64,000 nt of DNA from VRUE01 sp963702705 (GCA_963702705.1 CAVPDR010000007.1:124001-188000); one strand, 5' to 3'; counted from the stretch's first letter, positions 10,731-20,831 are shown. Notes: generated by a model from the sequence alone, not told the origin. Numbers and translations are program-made.

Positions 10731-11423
10731 ATGACGTTGAAACAGGAGGCGCGTAAGGCCGGCCGCAGGCCAATTACGGAGAGGACGCGACTCCCGGAGG
10801 ATGCGCCGCCCTTTGCCGTTGGTCACTACCTCCGGCTCGAAGCCCTAACAATCCTGCACGAGGGAGAGTTCACCGCCGGAGAGGTCGCCCACATGCTCGG
10901 CGAGGACGTCAAGAACGTCCACCATCATCTGAGCGCGCTCTACGAGGCCGGCTGCGTTGAGCATGCGGGCCACCGGGTGGAAGGCAACTTCAGGAAGCCC
11001 GTCTACCGGGCGATTGCCCGACCTTTCGTCAGCGACGAGGAGTACGACGCGATGTCAGTCGCCGAACGTCACGACGCCAATGGCGCAATCGTCCAGTGGA
11101 TCCTCGCCGAGTGCCTCTCCTCTTACCGAAACGAAAAGATGGATCGCGACAAGGACGTGTGCTTGATCGCAGACGAACCTGACCTCGATACAAAGGGAAA
11201 AGAAGAAGTTCGGGAGTTCTTGGCTACGGCTTGGAGCGGTGAACCCAACGATGTCCTTGCCGCGTTGAAGAGCATCCAGGAGATCACGTGTAAGGCGGCC
11301 AATCGAATGGCCGAGTCCGGGGAGACCGGCACCACGATGTTCGTCGCTTTGCTGGCCTTTGAGCGCGGGCGCTCCGGAAGACCGACGGGTGGCGCCTTCA
11401 ACTCAGGGAAAACTGAGCGGTAA
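10731..11423 (+). CDS. ArsR-like winged-helix transcription regulator
   Basis: 230 residues. VGHYLRLEALTILHEGEFTA, then GEVAHMLGEDVKNVHHHLSALYEAGCVE (residues about 45-75) is an ArsR/GntR-like winged helix with recognition helix VHHHLSAL. The C-terminal part is a helical effector or dimer domain without recognised motif. GGGAGGG precedes the ATG at a good distance. A related but frameshifted HTH gene follows at 11.66 kb. Target unknown; the Rhs locus downstream is an obvious candidate. Confidence 0.7.
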   Translation: MTLKQEARKAGRRPITERTRLPEDAPPFAVGHYLRLEALTILHEGEFTAGEVAHMLGEDVKNVHHHLSALYEAGCVEHAGHRVEGNFRKPVYRAIARPFVSDEEYDAMSVAERHDANGAIVQWILAECLSSYRNEKMDRDKDVCLIADEPDLDTKGKEEVREFLATAWSGEPNDVLAALKSIQEITCKAANRMAESGETGTTMFVALLAFERGRSGRPTGGAFNSGKTER

Positions 11424-11519
11424 TGAAGTTCGGGTTGCGCTAGGCGTACCAAGCTGAAACCCTGCACCACTCTAAATCGGAAGACCGCTCGGGTCGTCAG
11501 CACGAGTGGTTCTGGTTTA

Positions 11520-11546
11520 GCACCCGGGGCCTGCGGCCCCGGGTGC
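11520..11546 (+). terminator. Intrinsic-terminator-like hairpin
   Basis: GCACCCGGGGCC (11520-11531) pairs perfectly with GGCCCCGGGTGC (11535-11546) across the 3-nt loop TGC, followed by CTTACTT. It ends the transcript of the HTH gene about 100 nt after its stop. Confidence 0.7.
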
Positions 11547-11663
11547 CTTACTTCAATGAGAAATGAACTCACATCCAGGCAGCAACACCGCGCCGCCGCC
11601 AAATCCCCCAGACGGCGGCGCGTGCCTGTCAAAGCACTTCCTAGGGGCACAAGGGAGGGGACG

Positions 11664-11950
11664 GTGAAAAAGGGCGGCGGCGCACTGGACTGGGGTGGGC
11701 TCGTCGCCCTCATCGTCCATCCGACCAAGGTCCTGATCGTCGAAGCGATGGATTGGATCGACAGGCCGTTGTCATCTTCGGAACTCGTATTCGTCTTCGG
11801 AGAAAAGATGAGCGTGTCGGCGATCTCCTACCACGTCAATTCACTCGCCCGCTACGGGTGCTCAGAAGAGGGAAACACAAAGTCCGCGGCGCATGGAAGA
11901 CGCTCTATGTCTTCTCAGACGCCATCAGGCCGCCGGCAAGAAATGGATAA
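11664..11950 (+). pseudogene. HTH regulator broken by one missing base
   Basis: From the GTG at 11664 (GGGAGGGG ribosome site) the frame reads VKKGGGALDWGGLVALIVHPTK, then an ArsR-like helix SVSAISYHVNSLARYG, after which it turns to non-homologous residues. Shifting frame at GGG 11856-11858, as if one G were missing, restores the expected winged-helix wing VLRRGKHKVRGAWKTLYVF and ends at 11950. The total of 287 nt is 3n-1. Either decay or a sequencing deletion; the neighbouring paralogue at 10.7 kb is intact. Confidence 0.6.
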
Positions 11951-11995
11951 CCAATTGCAATGACTTTAGGTGAGAGAAAACCCGCGAAAAAACGC

Positions 11996-12155
11996 CGCAC
12001 CTAAATTTTCGAACTTTTCAGGAAGACGTAGTGCAAGCGACAGCGTTATGCGGTAGAACACTTGCCGCATACCGAAATAGATTTCTACCGTTTTACTAAC
12101 AGGTGGTCACACTGGCCATGCGGATCGGCCGAGACCGATCCAGCGATAGGGAGGA
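11996..12155 (+). promoter_or_regulatory. Upstream module A, shared with the 22.3 kb locus
   Basis: Contains CGCACCTAAATTTTCGAAC, then CTTTTCAGGAAGA, and further on GTAGAACACTTGCCGCATAC with AGATTT, ending at the GGAGG site of the Rhs gene. Module B at 22310-22473 has the same blocks in the same order at the same spacing, and even the first codons downstream (KGIR..GA) match. Likely a shared promoter/regulator site that was duplicated with its start region. Confidence 0.65.
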
Positions 12156-12158
12156 TTG

Positions 12159-15100
12159 ATGAAGGGGATCAGGCTCATTGGGGCGGTTGTAGCCATGCTG
12201 TTTGCCCTGGGCTCGGGCATCGCGCTCGCCGAGCGGGGTGAAGCGACAGAAGTGCACGGCAGCGACTCCTCGCTCAGCGCTTCCTCCGAAAAGGGCGTTG
12301 AGCTTCCTGGCAGGCGCACCGCCACCTCCGACACCTCCCGCCTGCCCGACGGCTCGCTCGAAACGAAAGTCTTCGAGAACCCGATCAACTACCGTGCCGA
12401 CCAAGGCAATTGGAAGGCGATCGACGAATACCTCGAAGAAGGAGTCGGCTCGGCGCTCACTAACAGTCAAGACAGCTTCGACCTCAGCCTCCCCGAACAA
12501 CTCGGCAATGGTGCGGTTCGGGTCTCGACCAAAGAAGGCTGGGTCTCAAGCGAACTGCTCGGCACCGAGACCGAAGCCGCCGAAGTCGAAGCCAACTCGG
12601 CGACCTACGCTGCGGACAACGGCGGCCTTGACTTCGAACTGGCGAGCCTCGCCAACGGCCTCAAGGAGGACATCGTCCTCGGCGACGCCTCCCAGCCGCG
12701 CAAATACAATTACCTACTAAGGGCCTCGAACGGCCTTACTCCCAAACGAGCCGAAGACGGCTCCATCGCATTCCTCGACAGCGAAGAACAGGTTGTCCTC
12801 GTTCTACCGGCACCGACGATGCTCGACTCCCGCCCCGGACACCCGGCCGTCTCGGGCGCCGTGAACTACGAACTTAGTCAACGCGGCCAGGGCGAATGGC
12901 TACTCAGCCTGGAAGCAGACCTCGAATGGCTCTCAAGTCCCGATCGAATTTGGCCTGTTCGCCTGGACCCGTCGGTCACCGTGCCGAGCCCGAGCCTCGA
13001 CTGCTCCTACCTTCGCTATGGCGCCGAAGGCCTGTGGACCGGCTGCGGGTCAACGGGCTTTCCGCGCCTTCGCACCCAGTACAGGCCCGCCACCACCGAA
13101 CACACCGAAGAACGCGAACGCGCTGTACTCAAGTTCAGCACCGCCTCGATTCCCTCGAACTCCTACATCACCAAAGCTACCGTCGGCCTCTACGCTCCCT
13201 GGGAAGGCGAAAACGCGAAAGGCGCCGAACTGCGCCGCGCCACTAAGAGCTGGACCAGTGGAGTCACCTGGATTCGCTACGACGGGGCACATCCCTGGAG
13301 CGTAGCGGGCGGTGACTTCACCTCAGAAGGATCCGAAGTCCTCGGGCACAAAGAAGGCTGGTGGGAATTCGGCGGCGATGGCACTGCCGCGCTAGTCGAA
13401 AGCTGGACCTCGGGCAAAATCCTCAATCAGGGCCTGCTGTTGAAGCAAAAGGAAGAGGAAAGTTGCCAGCCGCCCGCCTGCATCAACAGCTGGCTCAACT
13501 TCAACAGCAGTGCCGCCACCGAAACGAGCACTCGCCCCTACCTTGCTGTTACCTACTACCCCAAGGCACCCACTTCCAGCAAAGTCGTCTCGCCGATTGA
13601 AGGCACGGTCTCCGCCAACCGTCTGAAGCTGAAATCTAAATGGTCAGAACCGGGTGTCACCGGAATCAGCTTCGAATACAAGACCGCCGGCAAGCGCTAC
13701 CAGCAGATCCCTGGCAACCTGGTCCACAACGCCAAAGGCGAAGAAGTGAGCTGGCCGCTTGCCGTCTCGGGTTTTGAAAGCGAACCGCTCTATTTTGAAG
13801 CGGGCCACTTGTCGAGCGAAATGGCCGAAAAAGGCGGCGAAATCGAGATCAGGGCCAACTTCACCGGCCCGATCGGGATCGAAGGCTACAGCGAAGCCGC
13901 GAAAGCGAAAATCGATCCTGAAATAGGTGGACCCAAAGACGCCACGGTCTCCGTCGGTCCGGGCACTGTTGACCTGCTCACCGGCAATTTCACCGTCAGC
14001 CGCACCGACGTATCGATTCCCGGCATCACCGCCGGACTCGAATTTGCCCGCTCTCACAGTTCGCGGGCACCCGGGGTGGTAGAAGACAAAACCGTGCTCG
14101 GGCGGGGTTGGAAGCCGGCGGCGGCGGTCGAAGTTGCCGGTGGCTCCGGCTGGCGCAGCGTCCGCGAAGTCTCCCCTTCGGCCGAAGAAGCCGAAGAAGG
14201 CATCGAAGGCTACGCGCTGCTTACCGACCTAGAAGGCTACGAAATGGCGTTCGAAAAGCTAGGCGGATCCTACGTCGCGCCGCCTGAAGCAACCGGCTGG
14301 GTGTTGTCGCACATCGGTGGCAGCGCGACTTTCACGCTGAGCGATCCTGAAGGCAACGTGACAACCTTCGAAGGCAGCGGCGGCGGAACCGAATACCTCC
14401 CGGTTTCGGTCTCGATGGCCGGTAGCGCGACCACCTCGACAATAGTGTATGAAATTGTCGAAGGCAACCGGCGACTCAGCGAGATCATTGCGCCACCCGC
14501 TCCCAAAGTTGTTTGCACCGTTGAAAACATCACTACGAAGGCCGGCTGCCGTAGCCTCGTTTTCTCCTATCAGTCCGCAACGACCTGGGGCGCTCCGGCC
14601 TCCTATAAGGATCGCCTGGCAAAGATCACTTACTACGGCCCAACGGGGCCGAGCACGATGTCGAGCTGGGAAGTCGCCAAGTACGAATACGACTCGGCCG
14701 GAAGGCTGGTTGCCGAGTGGGACCCGCGGATCTCTCCGGCCTTGAAAGAGACTTACACCTATGTCGGTGGGGGTGAATCAACCCCGCAGGGCGGCCAGAT
14801 TAAAACCATCACGCCAGCAGGGCAGGAACCTTGGACGTTCGAATACAGCGCACTCAAAGGCGAGGCGGCGAACGCCGGTCGCCTAAAGAGCGTCAAACGG
14901 GCGAGTCTCGTCGAAAGCCCGAGTGTGGCCCAGACGACGATCGCTTACGGCGTGCCTGTCAGTGGCAGTGGCGCTCCATATGAAATGGGCAGCAAAGACG
15001 TAGGCCAGTGGGGCCAGCAAGACATCCCGACCGACGCAACGGCGATCTTCCCGCCCGACGAAATCCCCGGCAATCCGCCGAGCAGCTACTCCCGCGCCAC

Positions 15101-17774
15101 CGTCTACTACATGGACGCGGAAGGGATGCAGGTCAACACGGCGACGCCTTCGGGCGCCGGTACCTCGGCGCCCTCGATAACGACGACTGAAACCAATGAA
15201 TACGGCAACGTCGTGCGCGAACTGGGTGCCCAGAACCGCTTGCGTGCTCTCAGTGCGGCCACGGAAGCTGAAAGGATCGCGCGATCCCACGAACTCGAGA
15301 TCAAGCGCGACTTCAACTCCGACGGGACACAGATGCAGCAGGAATGGAGGCCGATGCACCAGGTGCGCCTCGAATCCGGGGCTACGGTGCAGGCACAGCT
15401 GCACAAGACCGTCCAATACAACGAAGGATGGCCGGGAACCGGCGTCAACCCCCATCTGCCGACTCGTGTCACCACCGGCGCCAAAATCCCCAAAGAAGGC
15501 AAAGACGCAGACCAGCGCGTCACCGAAACAAAATACGATTGGTCCCTTCGCAAGCCGACGGAAATAATCGTGGATCCGACCGGCCTCAACCTTCACACTC
15601 GGATGGCCTACAACAGCGAAACGGGGCTGATCATCGAACGCAGTCTGCCAGCCAAACCCGAAGGGGGCGATGCCCGGACCACAAAGTTTCAGTACTACGA
15701 AGTGAGTAAATTCAGCGCTGAATGTGCGCTCCAGTTCACAGGAGCGCAAGGTCTTGCAGGGTTGCCCTGCAAGACCTACCCTGCATCGCAACCGGGTGGA
15801 AGCCTTCCAGAACTGCCCGTGACTAAATACAAGTCGTACTCGCCGCTGGCACAGCCAACCGAAGTAGTCGAAAGCCCCGGTGGCAAAGAAGAAACGACGC
15901 GGAAAACGATCAAGACCTACGACGCGGCCGGTCGTGAGATCAGTCGTCAACAGATCGGCGGTGGGACGGCCCTTTCACCAACCGCTGCGGTATACAGTTC
16001 GACCACGGGGATGCCGGTGGAACAGAAACTCACCTGCGAAACCAAATGCGAAGGCTTCGATAGTCAGGCCGTCGTGATGGCATACGACAAACTCGGTCGC
16101 CCGGCAAAATACACCGACGCCGACGGCAACACCTCGGAAACGACCTACGATCTCCTCGGCCGGCCGGTCAAAATAAGCGACGGAAAGGGAATTCAGACCT
16201 TCGGCTACGACGCGACCTCGGGCTTGCTGACGAAACTCGAAGACTCCGCAGCTGGCACCTTCACCGCGGCCTATGACGCCGATGGCAATCTCGTGGAACG
16301 GGGTCTCCCCGATGGCCTGCTCGCCAAAACGACCTACGACGAAACAGGGTCTCCGACCAAACTCACCTACACGAAGACCACGAGCTGCTCCGAAAAATGC
16401 ACCTGGCTTGAAGAAAGCGAGGAACGCTCGATCTATGGCCAGATCCTCTCGCAGACCAGCTTGACGTCGAGCCAGCAGTACTCCTATGACAAGGCCGGCA
16501 GGTTGACCCTGACCCACGACACGCCGGCCGGTGGCGGCTGCACGACGCGCGCCTATGCCTTCGAAGGCGAAGCCGGCAAGGACTCCAACCGGACCAGCTT
16601 GACCACGCGGGCTCCCGGGGTCGGTGGAGCCTGCACCGAAGCGGGCGGGACCAAACAGAGCTATACCTACGACGCCGCCGATCGCCTGACCGACGAAGGC
16701 ATCTCCTACGACGGCTTCGGGCGAATCACGAGCCTGCCTGGCAAAGACGCGGGAGGGAGTACCCTCACGACCAGCTATTACAGCAACGAAATGGTCCAGG
16801 CTCAGTCGCAGGGCGGTTTGACCAACAGCTACCAGCTCGACTCCACGGGAAGGGTGCGCCAAGTAATCCAAAGCGGAACCAAAGAAGGCACTGAAGTCTT
16901 TCACTACGCGATGGCTTCGGACTCGACCGCATGGACCGAACGAGGTTCGGCCTGGACCCGCAACATCGCCGGCATCGGAGGCGAACTGGCAGCGATCCAG
17001 CCGGGTACCGGAGAAACGAGCCTACAGTTGACCGGCCTGCATGGCGACGTTGTCGCTACCGCGAGCCTCAGCTCGACAGCCAAAGAACCAACGGCTAAAT
17101 TCGAATTCGATGAGTTCGGTAATCCGAAGTCAGGGAGCGCAGGCCGATTCGGCTGGCTTGGCGGCAAGCAGCGGCGCACCGAACTTCCTTCAGGGGTGAT
17201 CCAGATGGGGGTGAGAAGCTACGTCCCCTCCTTGGGCCGATTCCTCTCGCGCGACCCGGTGGAAGGAGGTTCGGCAAATGCCTACGATTATGCCGACCAG
17301 GACCCAGTCAATGCTTTCGACCTAAATGGTGAATCAAAGACGTATGACGAGCCGCCAACTGCAGCGAAAATTAGAGAACGCAATCGGAGAGTGGCAAGGG
17401 AACGCGGCTTTCGACCGTTCGACACAAACGGCTGTAGTAACCGAGGATGCGTTACGCGTGACTTTGCACATGTGGGTAGTGTCAACTTCGGGCACGTGTT
17501 TGGAAACGTGGTAAAAAAGATGATGCAGGTCGCAAGTGATATCCCAACCGTGGCTGTCTATAAGGCAACTATAGAAGGCTATATTCATACGGTCGCGGGG
17601 AAGCACGGAGGCATTGGAGAAAAGCTGTGGGGCTGCTACGAAAATGGCGTGGATGCCTACCGAGATGTGTCGAGCCTCATTGCGAAGTCTGGACCCGAGG
17701 AAGACGGTCCAGAGGCAATTGGAGGGTATGGTTGGATATCTACGAAGTGCGCTGTTGGGTACATCAACGGTTGA
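12159..17774 (+). CDS. Rhs/YD-repeat polymorphic toxin
   Basis: 1871 residues, secreted: MKGIRLIGAVVAMLFALGSGIALA is a signal peptide. A DNRLRE-type jelly-roll region lies around residues 300-470 (ERAVLKFSTASIPS). YD repeats (YDKLGRPAKYTDADGN, YDLLGRPVKISD, YDADGNLVERG) fill roughly 700-1650 and should form the Rhs cocoon. The core ends with GVIQMGVRSYVPSLGRFLS and RDPVEGGSANAYDYADQDPV near 1680-1725. The last ~146 residues (from SKTYDEPPTAAK) are unrelated to the core and are the presumed toxin; no catalytic motif is recognised. ATG 12159 follows GGAGG. Base use in the toxin tail and following gene is more AT-rich than the core, a sign of modular acquisition. Probably a contact-dependent or secreted antibacterial toxin. 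Confidence 0.88.
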   Translation: MKGIRLIGAVVAMLFALGSGIALAERGEATEVHGSDSSLSASSEKGVELPGRRTATSDTSRLPDGSLETKVFENPINYRADQGNWKAIDEYLEEGVGSALTNSQDSFDLSLPEQLGNGAVRVSTKEGWVSSELLGTETEAAEVEANSATYAADNGGLDFELASLANGLKEDIVLGDASQPRKYNYLLRASNGLTPKRAEDGSIAFLDSEEQVVLVLPAPTMLDSRPGHPAVSGAVNYELSQRGQGEWLLSLEADLEWLSSPDRIWPVRLDPSVTVPSPSLDCSYLRYGAEGLWTGCGSTGFPRLRTQYRPATTEHTEERERAVLKFSTASIPSNSYITKATVGLYAPWEGENAKGAELRRATKSWTSGVTWIRYDGAHPWSVAGGDFTSEGSEVLGHKEGWWEFGGDGTAALVESWTSGKILNQGLLLKQKEEESCQPPACINSWLNFNSSAATETSTRPYLAVTYYPKAPTSSKVVSPIEGTVSANRLKLKSKWSEPGVTGISFEYKTAGKRYQQIPGNLVHNAKGEEVSWPLAVSGFESEPLYFEAGHLSSEMAEKGGEIEIRANFTGPIGIEGYSEAAKAKIDPEIGGPKDATVSVGPGTVDLLTGNFTVSRTDVSIPGITAGLEFARSHSSRAPGVVEDKTVLGRGWKPAAAVEVAGGSGWRSVREVSPSAEEAEEGIEGYALLTDLEGYEMAFEKLGGSYVAPPEATGWVLSHIGGSATFTLSDPEGNVTTFEGSGGGTEYLPVSVSMAGSATTSTIVYEIVEGNRRLSEIIAPPAPKVVCTVENITTKAGCRSLVFSYQSATTWGAPASYKDRLAKITYYGPTGPSTMSSWEVAKYEYDSAGRLVAEWDPRISPALKETYTYVGGGESTPQGGQIKTITPAGQEPWTFEYSALKGEAANAGRLKSVKRASLVESPSVAQTTIAYGVPVSGSGAPYEMGSKDVGQWGQQDIPTDATAIFPPDEIPGNPPSSYSRATVYYMDAEGMQVNTATPSGAGTSAPSITTTETNEYGNVVRELGAQNRLRALSAATEAERIARSHELEIKRDFNSDGTQMQQEWRPMHQVRLESGATVQAQLHKTVQYNEGWPGTGVNPHLPTRVTTGAKIPKEGKDADQRVTETKYDWSLRKPTEIIVDPTGLNLHTRMAYNSETGLIIERSLPAKPEGGDARTTKFQYYEVSKFSAECALQFTGAQGLAGLPCKTYPASQPGGSLPELPVTKYKSYSPLAQPTEVVESPGGKEETTRKTIKTYDAAGREISRQQIGGGTALSPTAAVYSSTTGMPVEQKLTCETKCEGFDSQAVVMAYDKLGRPAKYTDADGNTSETTYDLLGRPVKISDGKGIQTFGYDATSGLLTKLEDSAAGTFTAAYDADGNLVERGLPDGLLAKTTYDETGSPTKLTYTKTTSCSEKCTWLEESEERSIYGQILSQTSLTSSQQYSYDKAGRLTLTHDTPAGGGCTTRAYAFEGEAGKDSNRTSLTTRAPGVGGACTEAGGTKQSYTYDAADRLTDEGISYDGFGRITSLPGKDAGGSTLTTSYYSNEMVQAQSQGGLTNSYQLDSTGRVRQVIQSGTKEGTEVFHYAMASDSTAWTERGSAWTRNIAGIGGELAAIQPGTGETSLQLTGLHGDVVATASLSSTAKEPTAKFEFDEFGNPKSGSAGRFGWLGGKQRRTELPSGVIQMGVRSYVPSLGRFLSRDPVEGGSANAYDYADQDPVNAFDLNGESKTYDEPPTAAKIRERNRRVARERGFRPFDTNGCSNRGCVTRDFAHVGSVNFGHVFGNVVKKMMQVASDIPTVAVYKATIEGYIHTVAGKHGGIGEKLWGCYENGVDAYRDVSSLIAKSGPEEDGPEAIGGYGWISTKCAVGYING

Positions 17775-17949
17775 GTCCGAGCATTCGGCCGAATTTACTC
17801 CGAATTCAAGAGAAAAGGTCGGCTACGCTTTGAGCTCCCCAGCTGAACGACCTCGTATTTATTAACCGTGCGCGTGTAGCTGTCAATAAGCGGATGCGGC
17901 TGGCATTAGCTATCCTGCATCGGATAATCGTCACTTAGAATTAGGATTA

Positions 17950-18252
17950 ATGATTGCCAGAAATAATGTATTGCTGCGTGTCGCCGCTGCAGTGATGCTT
18001 GGTGGGCAGCTTGCTTGGTTTATTACCCATCCAAGTATCTCTGGGTCGGCCGTATTGCTAGCTGTTGGGATCCTAGCTTGGCTTCTCCTGCGGGGCAGCA
18101 GGATCGTGTGGGTGCTCGCCGTATTTTCTGGTGCTATACAAACTGTGGGACCGTTCGCATTCGGTCAACCGATCTGGTTTGCGGCTAGCGGAACGATCCT
18201 GCTTGTATGTCTGCTGCACCCCTCGTCACGGGCGATTGTCTGGGCTGAGTGA
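17950..18252 (+). CDS. Small membrane protein, candidate immunity for the Rhs toxin
   Basis: 100 residues with three or four hydrophobic segments (VLLRVAAAVMLGGQLAWF, AVLLAVGILAWLLL, GTILLVCLLHP). It lies 175 nt after the Rhs stop and before the orphan Rhs tip, the usual place of an immunity gene. Its low GC matches the toxin tail rather than the Rhs core. Function is inferred from position only; a membrane immunity protein would fit a membrane-acting toxin. Confidence 0.55.
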   Translation: MIARNNVLLRVAAAVMLGGQLAWFITHPSISGSAVLLAVGILAWLLLRGSRIVWVLAVFSGAIQTVGPFAFGQPIWFAASGTILLVCLLHPSSRAIVWAE

Positions 18253-18281
18253 ACCGTGCTGGGTTGCGGCGGAGAGTTTGA

Positions 18282-19397
18282 TATTGCACCGAATCGGGCG
18301 GCACCAAACAGAGCTACACCTACGACGCCGCGGACCGCCTCACCGGCGAAGGCATCACCTACGACAGCTTCGGCCGGATCACAAGCCTGCCGAGCACCTA
18401 CGCTGGCGGCAGCACGCTCAAAACCAGCTTCTACAGCAACGAAATGCTCGCCAGCCAGTCCCAAGGCGGGATCACAAACAGCTACCAGCTCGATGCCACG
18501 GGCCGGGTGCGCCAGGTGGTCCAGACCGGCAGCAAAGAAGGCACCGAAGTCTTTCACTACGCGGGAAGCTCCGACTCGCCCGTGTGGACCGAACGAGGCT
18601 CGGCCTGGACGCGCAACATAGGCGGCATTGGCGGCGGGCTCGCTGCGATCCAGACGAGCACGGGAGAAACCAGCCTTCAGCTGGCCGGCCTGCATGGGGA
18701 CATCGTGGCCACGGCAAGCCTCAGCACGACGGCCAAAGAACCGACCGCCAAATTCGAATTCGACGAGTTCGGCAATCCGAAATCAGGCAGCGCGGGGCGC
18801 TTCGGCTGGCTTGGCGGCAAGCAGCGGCGAACGGAACTGCCGTCAGGGGTAATTCAGATGGGCGTACGGAGCTATGTCCCCGCACTAGGCCGCTTTATCA
18901 CACCCGACCCGATCGCCGGCGGCTCGGCCAATGCCTATGACTACGCCAATCAGGATCCGGTCAACCATTTCGATCTAACCGGGGAAAACGACTGCGCGAA
19001 ACATCCGCATCCGCCATGTGCACCAAAATATTTTAAAAAAGCCGCCCATAAAGCGAACAAAAGACACGCAATCGTGGTTAAATTCAACACTAGACGCGGT
19101 GCCGAACGTTTCTTGCACTCTCTGGAAAGTGCCAGTCAGTTTCTTCACCGCATCCAAGGTGAAGCAAATAAATGGCATGCTCAACAAATTAAAGAAATGC
19201 AGGAAAGAGCGGAGAAAGCAGCTGGAGCAGCACACCCCGTTGTGGATGAGAATGCGCACGCCTGCGGTTGGATAGCGTACGGTGCAGGCGCCGTAGCGAC
19301 TGGACTTGCGCTGGCTCCCGTTTCCGGCGGCACGAGTTTCATTGTTGGTCTCTTCAGCGTGGCGACTGGCACGGGCGCTATGACGGGCGAGTGTTAG
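18282..19397 (+). pseudogene. Orphan Rhs tip: core fragment plus a different toxin tail
   Basis: The frame opens just after a TGA at 18279. From about 18285 it is collinear with the end of the full Rhs core (TESGGTKQSYTYDAADRLT, then GGKQRRTELPSGVIQMGVRS and the DP..GGSANAYDYANQDPV motif), then diverges at about 18990 into a different tail of ~136 residues (NDCAKHPHPPCAPKYFKK.., ending in a glycine-rich hydrophobic stretch). There is no promoter, ribosome site or start for the whole fragment; the first ATG is 18444. This is the classical displaced rhs-CT cassette: silent until recombined into the full-length core. The matching segment is about 690 nt. Confidence 0.8.
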
Positions 19398-19407
19398 GTC
19401 AGACGTC

Positions 19408-19653
19408 ATGAAGCGTCGAGTGAATAAGTCTGTCTATCTATATCTATGGAATCGGCGGTGGACGCGCCTCGAAGTGGCAGTATGGCTCCTTGCGCTGGCT
19501 TTCATGATCACCAGTGGGATCTTGCTCGCCACCCAGGTAGTGGGACACTGGGTGCTACCCGTCGGAGGTGTGATCGCTGCGGCCTTGGGCTTGATGCGAT
19601 ATCGAGCGGAAATCGAGCAAAAAAAGGGAAGCGCTGACGATCATGGCGAGTGA
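19408..19653 (+). CDS. Small membrane protein, candidate immunity for the orphan tip
   Basis: 81 residues with two hydrophobic helices (LEVAVWLLALAFMITSGILL and VLPVGGVIAAALGLM) and a charged tail. The ATG at 19408 is 10 nt after the stop of the orphan Rhs tip, as expected for an immunity partner. It is unrelated in sequence to the candidate immunity protein at 17950, consistent with toxin-specific immunity. Function inferred from position only. Confidence 0.55.
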   Translation: MKRRVNKSVYLYLWNRRWTRLEVAVWLLALAFMITSGILLATQVVGHWVLPVGGVIAAALGLMRYRAEIEQKKGSADDHGE

Positions 19654-19783
19654 GCAGGGTAGCGATCATCACTATGGCCAACTACCGGATGGTCGACGGG
19701 CAGCGATCGACTGTTCGGGGTGCCAGCACGGTTGCCAGCGTTATAACGGGACAACGAGTTGTCATCTCAATGGCGAGCTTTGA
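19643..19783 (+). CDS. Possible 46-residue cysteine-rich small protein
   Basis: MASEQGSDHHYGQLPDGRRA followed by DCSGCQHGCQRYNG; four cysteines (C-x2-C-x3-C plus a distal C) could bind metal. The ATG overlaps the stop of the preceding gene, suggesting coupled translation. Its last 17 nt overlap the 3' end of the opposite-strand gene. No homologue recognised; may be spurious. Confidence 0.3.
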   Translation: MASEQGSDHHYGQLPDGRRAAIDCSGCQHGCQRYNGTTSCHLNGEL

Positions 19784-20831
19784 TCCGCCAGTGGAAGCGC
19801 GCTGATGCCGAAGCCGAACCGCCGGAGGGATCTGCGGCCCGCACCTTGAACTCGTGCCGACCAATTGAGAGGTGCGTATAGCGGCGCGGTGCCGAGCAGG
19901 GTTCGAAGCCCAGGTGATCGAGTTCGCATTCGGTGACCGCATTGACGGGCGCCGCCACGAACCAGAACGTCGCCGCCCTCTTCCTGCTGGCGTCAGTCGG
20001 TCGATGCGTGATTCGGACCGCTGGAGAGCCGCTTCGTAGGACGACCTCGGTGGTCGTGGCTTTTCCAGTCCCTTGGACTTCAATTGTCTGCGGAGAGCCC
20101 GAAGCGTCATCGGTTATCTCCAATTTGGATTGGAAGGAGCCAGGTTCCGAGGGTGCCAGCACGACTTCGATGGTGCAGCTACTTTCAGGCGCTACCACTT
20201 GGCCTTCGTGGCAGCTACCACCGACGATCCGGAAGGGACTTGGTGACTGAGGCACCCCGAGAAGGTCCGTGAAGGAAATGCCTTGGATCGTGAGGTTGAG
20301 GTTGCCTCGATTTTCAACGGTGATCCTCTGCGCAGGCGAAGCCCCTTTTCCGATTTCAACCGGCTCGAAGTTCAGGTGTCCGGGTTCGATCGAAACCCAA
20401 GGTCCGACCCCCTCGCCCTCGAGTTCCACAAAGGCCGGGGGCAGTTCCCCATTGCGAGTTGGGATTCTGAGCGTCCCTTTCTTAGGGCCCGGATAGGTCG
20501 GACTAAAGGAGACTGACACCGAACAGCTTTCCTGTGGTTCGAGGTTATGGCAGCCGTCCGAGGTGACCTGCAAGAGTTCGGGATCAACCGGAGGATAGCC
20601 TCTCCAAGAGATCCGCCAGCCAGCAGCCATGAGCGGGGTTTCGCCGGTGTTCGTTAGGACGAATGGGTGAGGTTCGGTTGGGCCAGAACCCAAGATCGCC
20701 GGACCGAAGTTATAGCTGGCCGTGTCGAATTCCCAGCTAGCAGTAGCGCCAAACGCGCCAGGCGCGCCTAGTGTAGCCAAGGCCATGAAAAGCGCGCCCG
20801 CGACGACCCATGCTCGTTGTCCTCGCCGCAT
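19767..20831 (-). CDS. Secreted choice-of-anchor-D (Hydin/ASPM-like) domain protein
   Basis: 354 residues from the ATG at 20831. RRGQRAWVVAGALFMALAT followed by APGAFGA is a signal peptide. Two or three Ig-like ASPM-SPD2-Hydin (choice-of-anchor D) domains follow: YNFGPAILGSGPTEPHPFVL, HLNFEPVEIGKGASPAQRIT, with repeated C-x-ESCSVSVSFSP and C-ESSCTIEVVLAP motifs typical of these domains in actinobacteria. Extracellular or surface-bound. The start is set by TAGAAT 8 nt upstream (leaderless type); a GTG/ATG 33 nt earlier is possible. No obvious partner gene. Confidence 0.75.
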   Translation of the reverse strand: MRRGQRAWVVAGALFMALATLGAPGAFGATASWEFDTASYNFGPAILGSGPTEPHPFVLTNTGETPLMAAGWRISWRGYPPVDPELLQVTSDGCHNLEPQESCSVSVSFSPTYPGPKKGTLRIPTRNGELPPAFVELEGEGVGPWVSIEPGHLNFEPVEIGKGASPAQRITVENRGNLNLTIQGISFTDLLGVPQSPSPFRIVGGSCHEGQVVAPESSCTIEVVLAPSEPGSFQSKLEITDDASGSPQTIEVQGTGKATTTEVVLRSGSPAVRITHRPTDASRKRAATFWFVAAPVNAVTECELDHLGFEPCSAPRRYTHLSIGRHEFKVRAADPSGGSASASARFHWRIKARH

